64,000 nucleotides of DNA from Aldehydirespirator sp965204875 (GCA_965204875.1 OZ242020.1:1798001-1862000), one strand, 5' to 3'. Shown: positions 36,201-44,426, numbered from the stretch's first letter. The notes: generated by a model from the sequence alone, not told the origin. Program-made: numbers and translations.

Positions 36201-36681
36201 GACCGACAAGACGTTCCCGATAGCCACCGGGGCGGGCAACGCGGCACTCGGAACCACGTATGTGGACTCGAAGTTCGGGGACATGGTGCGCCTCGTGGTG
36301 CAGCTCAAGGACAGCAGCGGCGCCGACACCACCGCCGGCGTCGACGGCACCAATCCGGCGAACTTCCATGTGCATCGCATTCTGGTGTACAACTACCTGA
36401 CCCAGCTGAAGCGGCTCGGCGCCCAGACGCAGATTTTCTGGACTGACCCCGCAGGCGCTGTCACTAGCAGCTCCAACTGGGATGAGGCCACCACCCGCGA
36501 GGGCAACCTCAACGTGCTGGCGTGGCACGCGGATCCCGAGCCCAACGGCCAGGGCAACAAGGCCAGCCTCGGCTTCGCCATACGGGCCAAGGCCAACGCC
36601 CCCGGCGCCACCACCGACATGGGCACCACCCGCATCGCCTACGCCATGGTCCGCATCTACGAGACGCTCCCAAGCAGCTAA
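33292..36681 (+). CDS. Secreted SLH-domain surface protein 3 (modular)
   Basis: The 1129-aa protein is a close paralogue of protein 1 across the signal peptide, the three SLH domains and modules A, Ig-like and YDGNDVFKLNGE. It then has modules B (TDENDGDKVKRAKFGTDG) and C (SSGADTTAGVDGTNPANFHV), but no long Thr linker or FN3 domain. GGAAGGGAGGGG precedes ATG 33292. Many DNA blocks (for example around TCGTTCATCACGCG and TCGGAGATGCCGTCG) are nearly identical to gene 1, so recombination between the paralogues is plausible. A surface-layer/adhesin role is inferred from SLH and Ig-like domains. Confidence 0.85.
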   Translation: MLRLVGMRRSGAYKVRDVSGRRRSGWAVLAVGALLASLLAAGSAPAGAAEIKVGNDNMAMPDKLPDFSACVGDAERDAGFEDTAGLEAEAAINCLAYYGITKGKTAERFDAGSEVTRSQMALFLYRAADVAGLNLMGGDGAADFDDIDDLDEDRQTAIKALARNNILSGSGMAFNPDVSITRAQMAVALIGFLKHASPNLFHRSGEMRGRLILASGETLDHFADAQRSLPRGQDAAVSYAYELGITRGSAAGANVFSPEGPVLRKNMASFITRTLAHTNVRPAGLTAQDVSGTITASIRDAEFAPVGNEIVDGFYIATASEARAFGSLGECRPAVKAVDGGSGKCVIEAADPATNADGNAEVGSMDAAAIGKGATVWVWTGDTGDRFDADRVDAFKLLLTPQAAVSATKMTVTPAKPAQARFDSEVTFTAQLQYTDSSSGADRDTKVGSDGKARARYSLQREVLDANGATVSKPAAELIWSDAQGRITFGVTTADPNPSAASTRTVKWTLTAVTNAPAASPLTNQVVFSDAASKPTTVKAVPTQQIVVVPAAGATAPNAVTATVLDQYGAPMRNVALTVTSDTDRSEMPSRRHTTASSGSVRIPYTHRGGPAVIETLTVTHTPASGTAVSGPATVYWVQRVNWASEDTPARVLGGDVGSDTVVVDGDTGAGVRPSRVRYDGNDVFKLNGELVTMAEFEAALAKVLDTTRNPRVTGALKWSSYVSDDDSDIAEFDLVTPAPHSSADAAVGQVAAESVSVTANDPVVRATKMVDAQKTTSYEMKFGDWSYFDVQLLFTDENDGDKVKRAKFGTDGTNPVTLQATQRNTAGRVTSVTGVRRQGPAVDNTVWNPLTERLSVTCNGVACPTWSPISGPELVTDDNGAARFTVAAPADPNPGDAGDVMTLLVRVHEELNGPRANTNNPASITNGGLHYFIVRVTEGARATTGTPTTTTVPSGNAAASWTVKSVGAATDKTFPIATGAGNAALGTTYVDSKFGDMVRLVVQLKDSSGADTTAGVDGTNPANFHVHRILVYNYLTQLKRLGAQTQIFWTDPAGAVTSSSNWDEATTREGNLNVLAWHADPEPNGQGNKASLGFAIRAKANAPGATTDMGTTRIAYAMVRIYETLPSS

Positions 36682-36696
36682 CCGCCAGCGACCCCC

Positions 36697-36730
36697 GGGG
36701 GTCCCGGCCACCACCACCGCCGGGACCCCC
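36697..36730 (+). terminator. Stem-loop after SLH gene 3 (copy of the gene 1 hairpin)
   Basis: GGGGGTCCCGG (36697-36707) pairs with CCGGGACCCCC (36720-36730). Flanking bases (GACCCCC before, ACCCCCC after) also match the hairpin at 30030-30063, so the 3' ends were duplicated with the genes. Confidence 0.6.
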
Positions 36731-36807
36731 ACCCCCCAACCGCAGAAAGGACGCATCCGCTGCGCCGGATCGTCCCAGCAGCCCATCCAACCACCACGAA
36801 CCCGGGC

Positions 36808-36837
36808 AAGGCCCCAGCCAAAATCGGCTGGGGCCTT
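36808..36837 (+). terminator. Second stem-loop downstream of SLH gene 3
   Basis: AAGGCCCCAGCC (36808-36819) pairs with GGCTGGGGCCTT (36826-36837), loop AAAATC, followed by TTCCCG. Confidence 0.7.
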
Positions 36838-37095
36838 TCCCGTATTCAGCCCACCCAGTGCCGCCTCACCCGTCCTCGATCCTCACCCACTTCTCGAACG
36901 CGCACGGGCGGAGCCTCGCCGATGTTCTTGGCGACACGCCCAGCGCGGGTGACGTGGATCTCGAACTCCCCGAACGCGGCTGCCTCGCTCGCCCAGCAGA
37001 CTTCGGCTGAGGCCTAGGGGTGTTGTTGTCGGCCTAGTAGAGCGACACGCAGGGGTTCACGCGCATCGGGTTGTTGGAGTATGTATGATAGGCGT
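36838..37095. other. Intergenic stretch with a possible antitoxin-end fragment
   Basis: No complete gene. Around 36875-36905 the DNA (ATCCTCACCCACTTCTCGAA) resembles the 3' end of the adjacent VapB-like gene (ATCCTCAAGCATTTCTCGAA at about 37312), so a degraded partial copy is possible. Confidence 0.35.
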
Positions 37096-37347
37096 ATGCC
37101 GAGAATGCAGGTTTACCTCCCCGACGATCTCTACAAGGCCGTGAAGGAGCGCGAGCTGTCGCCGTCAGAGCTGCTTCAGGGTGCGGTTAGGGCAGAGCTT
37201 CGACGCGAGGACCTGATTGCCGAGAGCGACCGCTACCTGGCAGAACTCATTGAGGAGGTGGGGCAGCCCTCCGATGAGGAGATGGCGCGGGCAGAAGCCC
37301 TGTCGCTCCGGATCCTCAAGCATTTCTCGAACGCGCCCACCACTTGA
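37096..37347 (+). CDS. VapB-like antitoxin
   Basis: The 83-aa protein starts MPRMQVYLPDDLYKAVKER, an RHH-type DNA-binding beta-strand and helix, and has an acidic C-terminal half (AESDRYLAELIEEVGQ). It overlaps the PIN-domain gene by 4 bp. It would neutralise the toxin and autorepress the operon. An alternative start at 37081 is possible. Confidence 0.8.
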   Translation: MPRMQVYLPDDLYKAVKERELSPSELLQGAVRAELRREDLIAESDRYLAELIEEVGQPSDEEMARAEALSLRILKHFSNAPTT

Positions 37348-37730
37348 GGTTTCTCGTCCTTGACTCGGGTGGACTCAGTCGACTGGCGCTGCGTCGGCCG
37401 GACTCGGCGGCTCAGGTCGCCCTGTTCAAGCGGAGCGGGCTATGGCCTCCGATCGTTCCGTCGGTGGTGCTTGCCGAGTCGATCTCGGGAAGCCAGCGCA
37501 GCGATGCCGGCCTCAACCGTTTCCTGAAGGCATGCGAACTCATCGAAGTGGTCTCCGAACCGCTGGCGCGCCGCGCCGGCACGCTGCGGGCCGCAGCGCG
37601 ACGCGGCTCAGCGGTTGATGCCATTGTGGTCGCGCTCGCAGAGCCGGGCGGCGTAATACTGACATCGGATCTCAAGGACCTTCGCGCCCTTGCCACGCAC
37701 GCACGTGCCGTCGAGATCATTCGAGCATGA
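37344..37730 (+). CDS. PIN-domain (VapC-like) ribonuclease toxin
   Basis: The 128-aa protein has the PIN acidic residues: FLVLDSGGLSRL (first Asp), PSVVLAESISG (Glu), SAVDAIVVALAE (Asp) and ILTSDLKDL (Asp). VapC toxins cleave tRNA or rRNA. The ATGA overlap with the antitoxin gene supports the pair. Confidence 0.83.
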   Translation: MRFLVLDSGGLSRLALRRPDSAAQVALFKRSGLWPPIVPSVVLAESISGSQRSDAGLNRFLKACELIEVVSEPLARRAGTLRAAARRGSAVDAIVVALAEPGGVILTSDLKDLRALATHARAVEIIRA

Positions 37731-37789
37731 GATAGACGTTGCCGCGGCATGACGGACGAGGCAAGGGCAGAGCGGCGATGTGACGGCGG

Positions 37790-39475
37790 TCAGGGCAGGG
37801 TCAGTGCTGCTCCTGCGGCGCGCGGGTCGCTAGCGACCTCGATGGCGGCAGGGTGTGCGCCCTGCCCGCCGGTGGCCGCCTGCACGCCGCCGCCCACACT
37901 GTCCACGCCCCGCACCTTATAGCCCGCAACCCGCCCGTCGCCTCGCCAGCGCACCCCCGGCTCGGCGAACGCGTACCACGGCTCTCCGATCCCGGCGGGC
38001 ACCCCGAAACGCTCATCGCTGCTCGGGCACACGAACCAGCGCGGTCCCGCCGCGATCTCCGTGGTGCGGGCACCGAGCCGGAACCGCTGAACGGCTTGAG
38101 CCAGCCACTGCACCTGGCGGTCGCCGCCGGGCGTGGCCAAGGTCAGCCAGCCTGTGCCGTGACGGCGCCGCCGCACGTGCGCTGCGCTGAGCGTGTGCGG
38201 CAGCACCGCCCCGGGTCGCCGGTTGCATCCGGGCAGGTCGGCGCGATCCGACAGGGCCGTGCCCACCCGGTTGCCGAAGGCCACGCCGGTGTCGCCGGCG
38301 ACCCAGCCCGTGCCGAACTGCACCCCGGCCAGACTGTGCACCACGGTTGCCGACACGCCCGCCCCGTCGACCGCCGTGGACACGGCCGTACCGTGGGGCC
38401 GAGCGGGACCGAGCGCGCAGAAATCGGTCAGCTCACGCTCGGTGAGGGGCGCGACGATCTCCGCGAAGGCACGCGAGCCCGGCTCGGTGTCGGCCGTCAC
38501 CGCCGCCAGCAGCCGCGCCGCGATGGGTGCCTGGCTGGGAGCGCCCGGCACCCGGACAACGAGGTCGCCGAGGTCGTAGCGCAGCGCCGGATCAACGGTG
38601 GCGCGCACGACGGCCAGATCATCGAGGCACAGCGGAGCGCCCTCACGGCGCGCCGCCGCCACCAGGCGATCCGCCAACTCGCCGCCATACAGCACGCCCG
38701 CGCCGCCGGCCGCCAGCGCTGCCAGTGTCGAGCCGAGCGTCGGCATCCGGATCGTTGTGCCCGCCTCGGGCGGGTGCGGGGTGCCGATGATCCGCTCAAG
38801 GGCCTGGCGGTGGCCGCGGCTCTCCACCAGCCGGTACACCTCGGCCATCCGCGGCGTCACCTCGTGCCCGGCCGCGGCCGCCAGCGAGCCTGCATACAGA
38901 TCGGCCCAGGCCAGGCGACCATGGTCGCGCCAGGCCGCCTCGGCTCCCCGGAGCGCGCCTGGCACCACGGCGTTGCGCGGACCGCTCGTGCTGGGACGTT
39001 CGGACGCAGCCCCGCTTCCCCCGCTGGACAGCGGCACCCTCGACCAGCCCCCATGCACCATCACATCCACATCAGCGTCAGCAATGCCGGCACCACGCCC
39101 TTGTACGCGCTGTCGAGGTCGCGATCCGCCACTCATCTCGTCAACGCCGTCGGCACTGCCAGTGCCAGTGTCAGCGTCGCGGTCGCCATTGGTGGTGCTG
39201 GTGTGAGCGGGATTGCCGCCGCCCGCCGGGTTCGCTACCAGCACCACCATCTCGCCGCCAGGACCGCACTGCGGGGCGTTCACCACCCACTGCGTGAAGG
39301 CTGCTGCCAGTGCCGCGTCCACCGCCGAGCCGCCGACTCGCAGGGCCGCAATGCCGGCTTCGGCGGCGATCCGGTGACCGCTCGCCACCCCTGCCGATCC
39401 TGTGGCGGCAAGGCTCATGTCCCTAAGTCGTTCGGCGCTGACACTCCACGCTCCCTCGCCGCTGCCGGCTGGCAC
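37790..39475 (-). CDS. Gamma-glutamyltransferase-family protein with low-complexity insert
   Basis: The 561-aa protein shows the GGT/Ntn-hydrolase plan: GVASGHRIAAEAGIAALRVGGSAVDAALAAAF near the N-terminus, NAPQCGPGGEMVVLVA, then an ~80-residue Gly/Ser/Asp-rich insert (residues ~85-165), GPRNAVVPGALRGAEAAWRDHG, and the processing-site region RPHGTAVSTAVDGAGVSATVVHS, where a Thr/Ser could be the nucleophile (classical TTHxSV is altered). GGTs transfer or hydrolyse gamma-glutamyl groups; activity here is uncertain. The start is GTG 39475 or ATG 39418. It is convergent with vapC. Confidence 0.75.
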   Translation of the reverse strand: MPAGSGEGAWSVSAERLRDMSLAATGSAGVASGHRIAAEAGIAALRVGGSAVDAALAAAFTQWVVNAPQCGPGGEMVVLVANPAGGGNPAHTSTTNGDRDADTGTGSADGVDEMSGGSRPRQRVQGRGAGIADADVDVMVHGGWSRVPLSSGGSGAASERPSTSGPRNAVVPGALRGAEAAWRDHGRLAWADLYAGSLAAAAGHEVTPRMAEVYRLVESRGHRQALERIIGTPHPPEAGTTIRMPTLGSTLAALAAGGAGVLYGGELADRLVAAARREGAPLCLDDLAVVRATVDPALRYDLGDLVVRVPGAPSQAPIAARLLAAVTADTEPGSRAFAEIVAPLTERELTDFCALGPARPHGTAVSTAVDGAGVSATVVHSLAGVQFGTGWVAGDTGVAFGNRVGTALSDRADLPGCNRRPGAVLPHTLSAAHVRRRRHGTGWLTLATPGGDRQVQWLAQAVQRFRLGARTTEIAAGPRWFVCPSSDERFGVPAGIGEPWYAFAEPGVRWRGDGRVAGYKVRGVDSVGGGVQAATGGQGAHPAAIEVASDPRAAGAALTLP

Positions 39476-39923
39476 CTACCGCCGCTGAACAGCACTGTAC
39501 GCCGCGAGGTCGCGGCGGCCGATAGCGGCAAGGTTGACCGCGGCCGGCGATAGCCAGGTCTTCCACTCTGCCCGCCGCGGGGTCGCCCCGCTCCTCGGTG
39601 GAGGTGCTGGGCCACACTTCCACCCATGCTCGCGGCGGGGTCGCGGCGGTGAGTGCGCAAGGTTGGCCGCGTGCCGCTGATCAGGTCAGAGGCCGGGCCC
39701 GTGTGCGCGGTGCTCGGGCGATCTGCGGCAGCGCGAACAACCCGAGACTGGGACCGGGGTGTCGGCGTGGCAGGCAGGCCGGGCTGTAGCTCTCGCACCC
39801 TGCGCAGGGGTTCCGGCGAGCTGGCCCTCCTCGAAGACGGCGTGGCAGGCAGGCCGGGCTGTGGCTCTCGCACCCTCTCCTCCAGTGCGGGGGGCTGGGG
39901 CGGCGGCGTGGCAGGCTGGCCGG
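39476..39923. other. Intergenic stretch with imperfect repeats
   Basis: Between the divergent GGT-like and flavoprotein genes. A GGCGTGGCAGGCAGGCC block occurs at about 39764, 39839 and 39905 (75-bp then 66-bp spacing), and a GCGGCAAGGTTG block is repeated earlier. An in-frame extension of the flavoprotein runs through it but looks repeat-derived. No other gene is seen. Confidence 0.55.
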
Positions 39924-41039
39924 GTGGATGTAGTGGTGATCGGAGCCGGGATCGCGGGCGCGGCCGCGGCGTGGCACCTGGCGCAGCAGGCTTCGGTTGT
40001 CGTGCTGGAGCGTGAGGCCCATCCCGGCGCCCATGCCACCGGTCGCTCGGCTGCCCTGCTCACCGAGACCTCCGGCGCTGCGGTCGTGTGCGCTCTGGCC
40101 GCAGCCAGCCGCTCCTTCCTGGCCGAGCCTCCCGAGGGTTTCGCCGACCATCCGCTGCTGTCGCCCCGCGGCCTTCTCTGGATCGCTCGAGCCTCGGAGC
40201 GCGGTCTTCTCGATGCCAAGGCAGCTGCGGCGCGGGCGGCGGGGACCCGAGTGCGCCGGCTGGATGCGGGCGGGTGCCAGAGGCTCGTCGGTGTGCTGCG
40301 TCCCGATACCGCATCGGCGGGGGTCTACGAGCCTGATGCCATGGGCATCGATGTTGACGGGCTGCTGCAGGGCTTCCTGCGGGGCGCACGCCGCCGGGGC
40401 GCGCAGCTGCATCTGGGCGCCGGGGTCACCGCGCTCACTCAGCGAGGCGCCGGTTGGCGGGTGCAGTCCGGCGAGCGGCACTGGGACTGCGATGTCGTGG
40501 TGAACGCCGCGGGTGCCTGGTGCGACCCGATCGCCAGGCTGGCCGGCGTCGCGCCGCTGGGGCTGCGGCCGCTGCGGCGGTCGGTGTTCGTCTTTCCCCC
40601 GCCTGCGGGTCTCGACGCATCGGGCTGGCCCATGGTGTGGGACATCGGCAACCGGTTCTACTTCGAGCCCGAGGGAGCGCTGCTGCTGGCGTCGCCCGTC
40701 GACGAGATCCCGAGCGAGCCCTGCGATGCCCGCCCGCTCACCGAGGACGTCGCGCTCGGCGTGCAAGAGCTCGAGGAGGCCACGCACTTGCGGGTGCGCG
40801 GCGTGCGCCGCATCTGGGCCGGGCTGCGCACGTTCGCAGGTGACGACGTGCCCGTCTGCGGCTTCGATCCCGGTGCCGCAGGGTTCTTCTGGCTCGCCGG
40901 GCAGGGCGGTTACGGCATCAAGACGTCCCCGGCGCTGGGCAGGCTCACCGCATCGCTGATCACCGGCGACACCCCAGCGCTGCCCCCCGAAACCACCCGG
41001 GCACTCAACCCGTCCCGCTTTCCACTAACCCGCGACTAG
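39924..41039 (+). CDS. FAD-dependent oxidoreductase (DAO / D-amino-acid-oxidase-like)
   Basis: The 371-aa protein begins VDVVVIGAGIAGAAAAWHLA, a GxGxxG Rossmann motif followed by an acidic ribose-binding residue (LEREAHPGAHATGRSA). A second FAD segment is VVVNAAGAWCDPIARLAG, and the C-terminal GLRTFAGDDVPVCGFDP...FWLAGQGGYGIKTSPALG is typical of the DAO superfamily (glycine/sarcosine/D-amino-acid dehydrogenases). The GTG at 39924 is chosen because the motif starts there. The substrate is unknown; the neighbouring GGT-like gene hints at amino-acid turnover. Confidence 0.87.
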   Translation: MDVVVIGAGIAGAAAAWHLAQQASVVVLEREAHPGAHATGRSAALLTETSGAAVVCALAAASRSFLAEPPEGFADHPLLSPRGLLWIARASERGLLDAKAAAARAAGTRVRRLDAGGCQRLVGVLRPDTASAGVYEPDAMGIDVDGLLQGFLRGARRRGAQLHLGAGVTALTQRGAGWRVQSGERHWDCDVVVNAAGAWCDPIARLAGVAPLGLRPLRRSVFVFPPPAGLDASGWPMVWDIGNRFYFEPEGALLLASPVDEIPSEPCDARPLTEDVALGVQELEEATHLRVRGVRRIWAGLRTFAGDDVPVCGFDPGAAGFFWLAGQGGYGIKTSPALGRLTASLITGDTPALPPETTRALNPSRFPLTRD

Positions 41040-41044
41040 CCAAA

Positions 41045-41217
41045 GCGAACTCGTCAGCTCGCAGAACAGCACCGCCGAACACCCCGGAGTGTCGTCGGGT
41101 AGCAGCGCCGACCGGAGTTCGCCAGCTCGCAGAACAGCACCGCCGACACCCTGCCTGATCGAGGACAGCACACCGCGCGGAGTTCGCCAGCTCGCAGAAC
41201 AGCACCGCCGACACCCC
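41045..41217. repeat. Three ~36-bp direct repeats
   Basis: The core AGTTCGCCAGCTCGCAGAAC plus ACAGCACCGCCGACACC occurs at about 41116 and 41181, with a diverged copy at 41047, spaced about 65-68 bp. It lies between the flavoprotein stop and the first long direct repeat. Confidence 0.7.
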
Positions 41218-41224
41218 CGACCGA

Positions 41225-41263
41225 CCATCATGGCCGATCCGTCGCGATCACGGTGGAGCTTGC
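41225..41263 (-). mobile_element. Solo end of the IS30-family element
   Basis: About 39 bp match the inverted left end of the IS at 11819-11858 (TCATGGCCGATCCGTCGCG and GGTGGAGCTTGC), with one base missing. No transposase accompanies it, so this is a relic of an earlier insertion or an excision scar. Confidence 0.7.
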
Positions 41264-41315
41264 GCACCGGACCGCCTTGACCGGCAAACAGGGGGAGGCC
41301 GCCGGTGCTGCCCGT

Positions 41316-41941
41316 CGACGCTGGCGCGGGGTGCGGATTGTCGCTGTTCTGTGTTCGTGTTGAGAAGGTGGCGGGTTGTGGTATGGTGTTGTTTACTGCT
41401 TTCTCAGGCGCTCCCAGAGTAGGAGGTAACGTCTGGGCGGCAGCATCGGCGGCCTTCGTGGCGCCCTCTTGTCCCCGGTTCCACCCGCGAACGGCAGAGG
41501 AGGCCCGCGATGGCCGCAACCCAAGCACAGCGCGCAGCGCTTTACAACGACCTGGCAGAAGCCATGAACCCCGAAGCCGCAGACACCCTCATGGACCAGC
41601 TCCCGCCCACGGGCTGGGACCAGATGGCTACCAAAGACGACCTCGCCAACACCGAACAACGCATGCAGGCCGGCTTTGCCGAGACCAACGCCGCCATGCA
41701 GGCCGGCTTCGCCGAGCTGCGAGCCCTCATCGCCACGGAGTCGGCGGAGAGGGCCAAGGGGTTTGCCGACGCCGCCAAGGAGCGCGCCGAGATCATCAAG
41801 TCCCAGGCCGAGCTCATCCGGGCCCAGGCCAGGCAGCTGTACTTGATCGTCGCCGCCATCGCCGTGGGAACGGTCTCCGTGTGGGTCGCCGTGTTGACCA
41901 GCGTGATCGTCAGCTAACGACCGGCGCTTAGGCTCAGGCTG
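41316..41941. repeat. Left copy of a ~0.6-kb direct repeat flanking a two-gene cassette
   Basis: From CGACGCTGGC at 41316 to GGCTCAGGCTGC near 41941 the sequence matches 44427-45032 with only scattered changes and a ~21-bp indel. It covers a predicted promoter (TTGAGA 41360-41365, TATGGT 41382-41387, 16-bp spacer), a ~120-bp leader and a small gene. Confidence 0.88.
41510..41917 (+). CDS. Small coiled-coil protein with C-terminal transmembrane helix, copy 1
   Basis: The 135-aa protein has a hydrophilic N-terminus, a long helical/coiled-coil segment (about 40-105, MATKDDLANTEQRMQAGFAE with a partial internal repeat AAMQAGFAE) and one hydrophobic C-terminal helix (LYLIVAAIAVGTVSVWVAVL). GGCAGAGGAGG precedes the ATG. 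The family is not firmly recognised; it resembles small DUF1640-like coiled-coil/TM proteins. It is almost identical to copy 2 at 44621. Confidence 0.75.
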   Translation: MAATQAQRAALYNDLAEAMNPEAADTLMDQLPPTGWDQMATKDDLANTEQRMQAGFAETNAAMQAGFAELRALIATESAERAKGFADAAKERAEIIKSQAELIRAQARQLYLIVAAIAVGTVSVWVAVLTSVIVS

Positions 41942-42069
41942 CGAGCCGGCCGGAACGGGGCGCGCCGATGGCTAGCCGCGTGCGAGCCGTGAAGGCCATC
42001 CAGGTGCCATCCCTCCTCATGCGCCAGCATTGCTGAGCGGCTGTCGCTGCCATCTCCTACGCTTGGGCC

Positions 42070-43320
42070 ATGCCCGCCGATCTCGGATACCTGCCGCGGC
42101 TCCAGTCTCGTGAGGAGTACGTGGGCCACCTTGAGGGGTTCGCGGTGCCCGCGGTCGATGGCCGCGTGGAGGGCAAGGCCCCCCGGAAGCTCGTCAAGAC
42201 CTTCATGTTCGAGACGGCGCGGCACGACCACAAGGTTCCTGACCTGACATCGGTCTTTCCGGCGCATGTGAAACTTCATCGTCTTGATGACACGATGTGC
42301 CGGGTTGAGGACATGGCCCATGATGGCGAGGTGATCGGGCTGCTCGAGTCTCTGGATGAACGACACCCGGTTCTCTACACCACTCTCGCTGCCGACGAGA
42401 GCAATCGGTGGGTGAGACAGATTGTTGATCCGAACCCCTGGTTGGACCGCCTCTGGCTGTCCTCACCGATCCTCTTCGAGTTGTGGCAGTACGTGCAAAG
42501 AACCACACCAAAGCACCGTTACGTCCGCCTCGGGTTCGAGCATGAGGCCAGGTATGAGGCGATGGAAGACCTAGCTGGCTCAGATGAGATCGACGACGTT
42601 GACGACATCGGTGAGACCGATGAGGACGAGAACTCTGAAGACAGTGAAGTCACACCGGGCTGGGTCGAGCGCCGTCGCTCAAAGGTGAACCTCACAGAGC
42701 GACTGTCGCTGCTGGAAGCAAGCCTGCCGAAACTCCTGAAACTGTATGACCCTCTCCATTCGCTTGTCCACCTGCAAATGCCAAGCGGTGGACGAGGCGG
42801 ACACCTGTTGTATCACGATGGTCGTGCCACGAACAGGAGTGATTCGTTCGTAGAGCACCGCGCCGCGATCGCTGTCGTTCTTGAGTTCTACAGGAATATC
42901 ACAGAGTATGCTGAAGATCGGCTCTGGGTGGACACGACTGACGCTGGGGCCGGCGGGATAAGCATGAGAGGCGCACCGGTTACGATTCGTTTCAGTCAGT
43001 CACTCTCTGAGGCCACGTTCAACAGATTCATCGAGTTCGGTTTGCAGAGGCGAAACAGCCGCCTGCGGATAGGCGGCTATCTCACTCGTCACGGCCCTAC
43101 CAAGGTCCATCTTGCGGCCATAGACCGCCATCTCTGGCAGCCGCTACTTCTGGAGGTAACCAGCAAGCAGCTGCTCGGGGTTCTTCCCCGGGGGACTTGC
43201 GGAAACACAGTGCACCGCCTCGTCACAAATGTCCAACGATACATCGATCCCAGCGTGGAGGTGTGGCTCGGCAGCGAACCGTATCACACGGCTATCGCCG
43301 ACTCCATGACTGCCACATGA
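42070..43320 (+). CDS. Unknown protein A of a two-gene cassette (416 aa)
   Basis: I do not recognise a family. The 416-aa protein appears soluble, with a very acidic, probably disordered stretch at about residues 170-200 (DEIDDVDDIGETDEDENSED) separating two domains. The C-terminal half contains LLLEVTSKQLLGVLPRGTCG and an NVQRYIDP segment. Its stop overlaps the start of gene B (ATGA), so the two are co-translated. Codon use is less GC-biased than in neighbouring genes, suggesting acquisition. The cassette sits between two long direct repeats. Confidence 0.75.
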   Translation: MPADLGYLPRLQSREEYVGHLEGFAVPAVDGRVEGKAPRKLVKTFMFETARHDHKVPDLTSVFPAHVKLHRLDDTMCRVEDMAHDGEVIGLLESLDERHPVLYTTLAADESNRWVRQIVDPNPWLDRLWLSSPILFELWQYVQRTTPKHRYVRLGFEHEARYEAMEDLAGSDEIDDVDDIGETDEDENSEDSEVTPGWVERRRSKVNLTERLSLLEASLPKLLKLYDPLHSLVHLQMPSGGRGGHLLYHDGRATNRSDSFVEHRAAIAVVLEFYRNITEYAEDRLWVDTTDAGAGGISMRGAPVTIRFSQSLSEATFNRFIEFGLQRRNSRLRIGGYLTRHGPTKVHLAAIDRHLWQPLLLEVTSKQLLGVLPRGTCGNTVHRLVTNVQRYIDPSVEVWLGSEPYHTAIADSMTAT

Positions 43321-44378
43321 CCGATGATTCGGTACTTCTCTCTGATCAGGTGTTTCAACTCAACACCTTCCTTTGGGCGCTTCAAGACCTTCCCAAAGGC
43401 GGCCCCACTGATCCGGTTCTCGGCAAAGCTGGCTACTATCTTAGGGCTATCGAACGAAGTGTGATCATGTCTGCAAGAGGACCTGTGATCACTGCGTTGA
43501 CGAGTTTGTTGGGAACCATTGACCGGTCTCCTTCGCGCCCAGATTTGTGGTTGGGACATTCTTCGGACGCTGTAGATGTCGTGATCGAACTGAAGGCTCA
43601 CGGGTTCTCAGAGGAGTCCTCCAACAAGCGACAAGCCCTCAAGATCATCGCTTCGGCAGCCGATCTTGCTCCATCCCTTGCTGAATCATCGAGGCACTCG
43701 GGTCATGTTATCTATGCGACGGTCGCCTCAGACGCAGAGGCTCTCTCTGAGACATTGCGCGGGTTCGCCCGGATGTTGGAATCCAAGAATGTTCCCGCAG
43801 CTCCCACCGCGGTCATTGGGTTCTCAATGGAGACAGACGGCGTTGCTCTCTTGAGTCACAACCCCGAAGACCTGCCCACACCGGCTGCGGATGCCCTTGC
43901 GTCGCCCGCCATCGTCCTACGGCGAGATGGCAAAAACGATCTACATCCTTTGTACTTTGTTCCGTGGGTGCCAGGAATTCATGACAGCCAGAACCCTGAA
44001 TTGCGGTCGGCTGGACTTGCTGAGCTTACCGCTCGCGTGTTGAGCCACGCCTTGGCGAAGATCGGTCAAGCGAGTGCACCCTTTATGGTCGTTCTCGACG
44101 GTCTCCAACTTCTCAGCGCTGCCACCTTCGAGGTGTTCGACCACTGGAGTAACTCTGAACGAAGACAGTTCGGCATGACCGTTGCGGACATCTTGGTGAA
44201 GGCGTTGAGATCTGCCGTCAATGTCAGTAGGCGGGGCGACCACATCGTCGAGGTTGACCTGCCCGACTCTGCTGCGCGCGATAGCGCGATCGACGGCCTT
44301 GAACAGGCCGATCCGGCCGATCCGGCGTCGAACCTGGAGACGGCGGGGCAGTTGTCGCTTGACCTGGGGGCGGCTTGA
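43317..44378 (+). CDS. Unknown protein B of the two-gene cassette (353 aa), possible PD-(D/E)XK core
   Basis: Start ATG 43317 lies in the ATGA overlap with gene A. The 353-aa product is unrecognised. Residues ~78-97 (RPDLWLGHSSDAVDVVIELK) could form a PD-(D/E)XK nuclease core (Asp followed by ELK), with IGFSMETDGVALL and FMVVLDGLQLL strands later. The N-terminal part has helical segments (SDQVFQLNTFLWALQDL). If the nuclease reading is right, a defence or DNA-processing role would be likely; this is inference from one motif and context. Confidence 0.72.
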   Translation: MTDDSVLLSDQVFQLNTFLWALQDLPKGGPTDPVLGKAGYYLRAIERSVIMSARGPVITALTSLLGTIDRSPSRPDLWLGHSSDAVDVVIELKAHGFSEESSNKRQALKIIASAADLAPSLAESSRHSGHVIYATVASDAEALSETLRGFARMLESKNVPAAPTAVIGFSMETDGVALLSHNPEDLPTPAADALASPAIVLRRDGKNDLHPLYFVPWVPGIHDSQNPELRSAGLAELTARVLSHALAKIGQASAPFMVVLDGLQLLSAATFEVFDHWSNSERRQFGMTVADILVKALRSAVNVSRRGDHIVEVDLPDSAARDSAIDGLEQADPADPASNLETAGQLSLDLGAA

Positions 44379-44426
44379 GCGTTGTCGCTCGGCCTCTGGC
44401 GCCTCGCGACGCGGGCGGGTGCCTGC

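Noticed and set aside
36875..37010. A gene fragment ending just before the VapB-like antitoxin
   Set aside because: Only a short similarity to the antitoxin 3' end is visible; too little to call a pseudogene.
41045..41217. CRISPR-like geometry: three ~36-bp repeats with ~30-bp gaps
   Set aside because: Only three copies, the first diverged, the gaps are not clearly unique spacers and no cas genes are present. More likely simple interspersed duplication.
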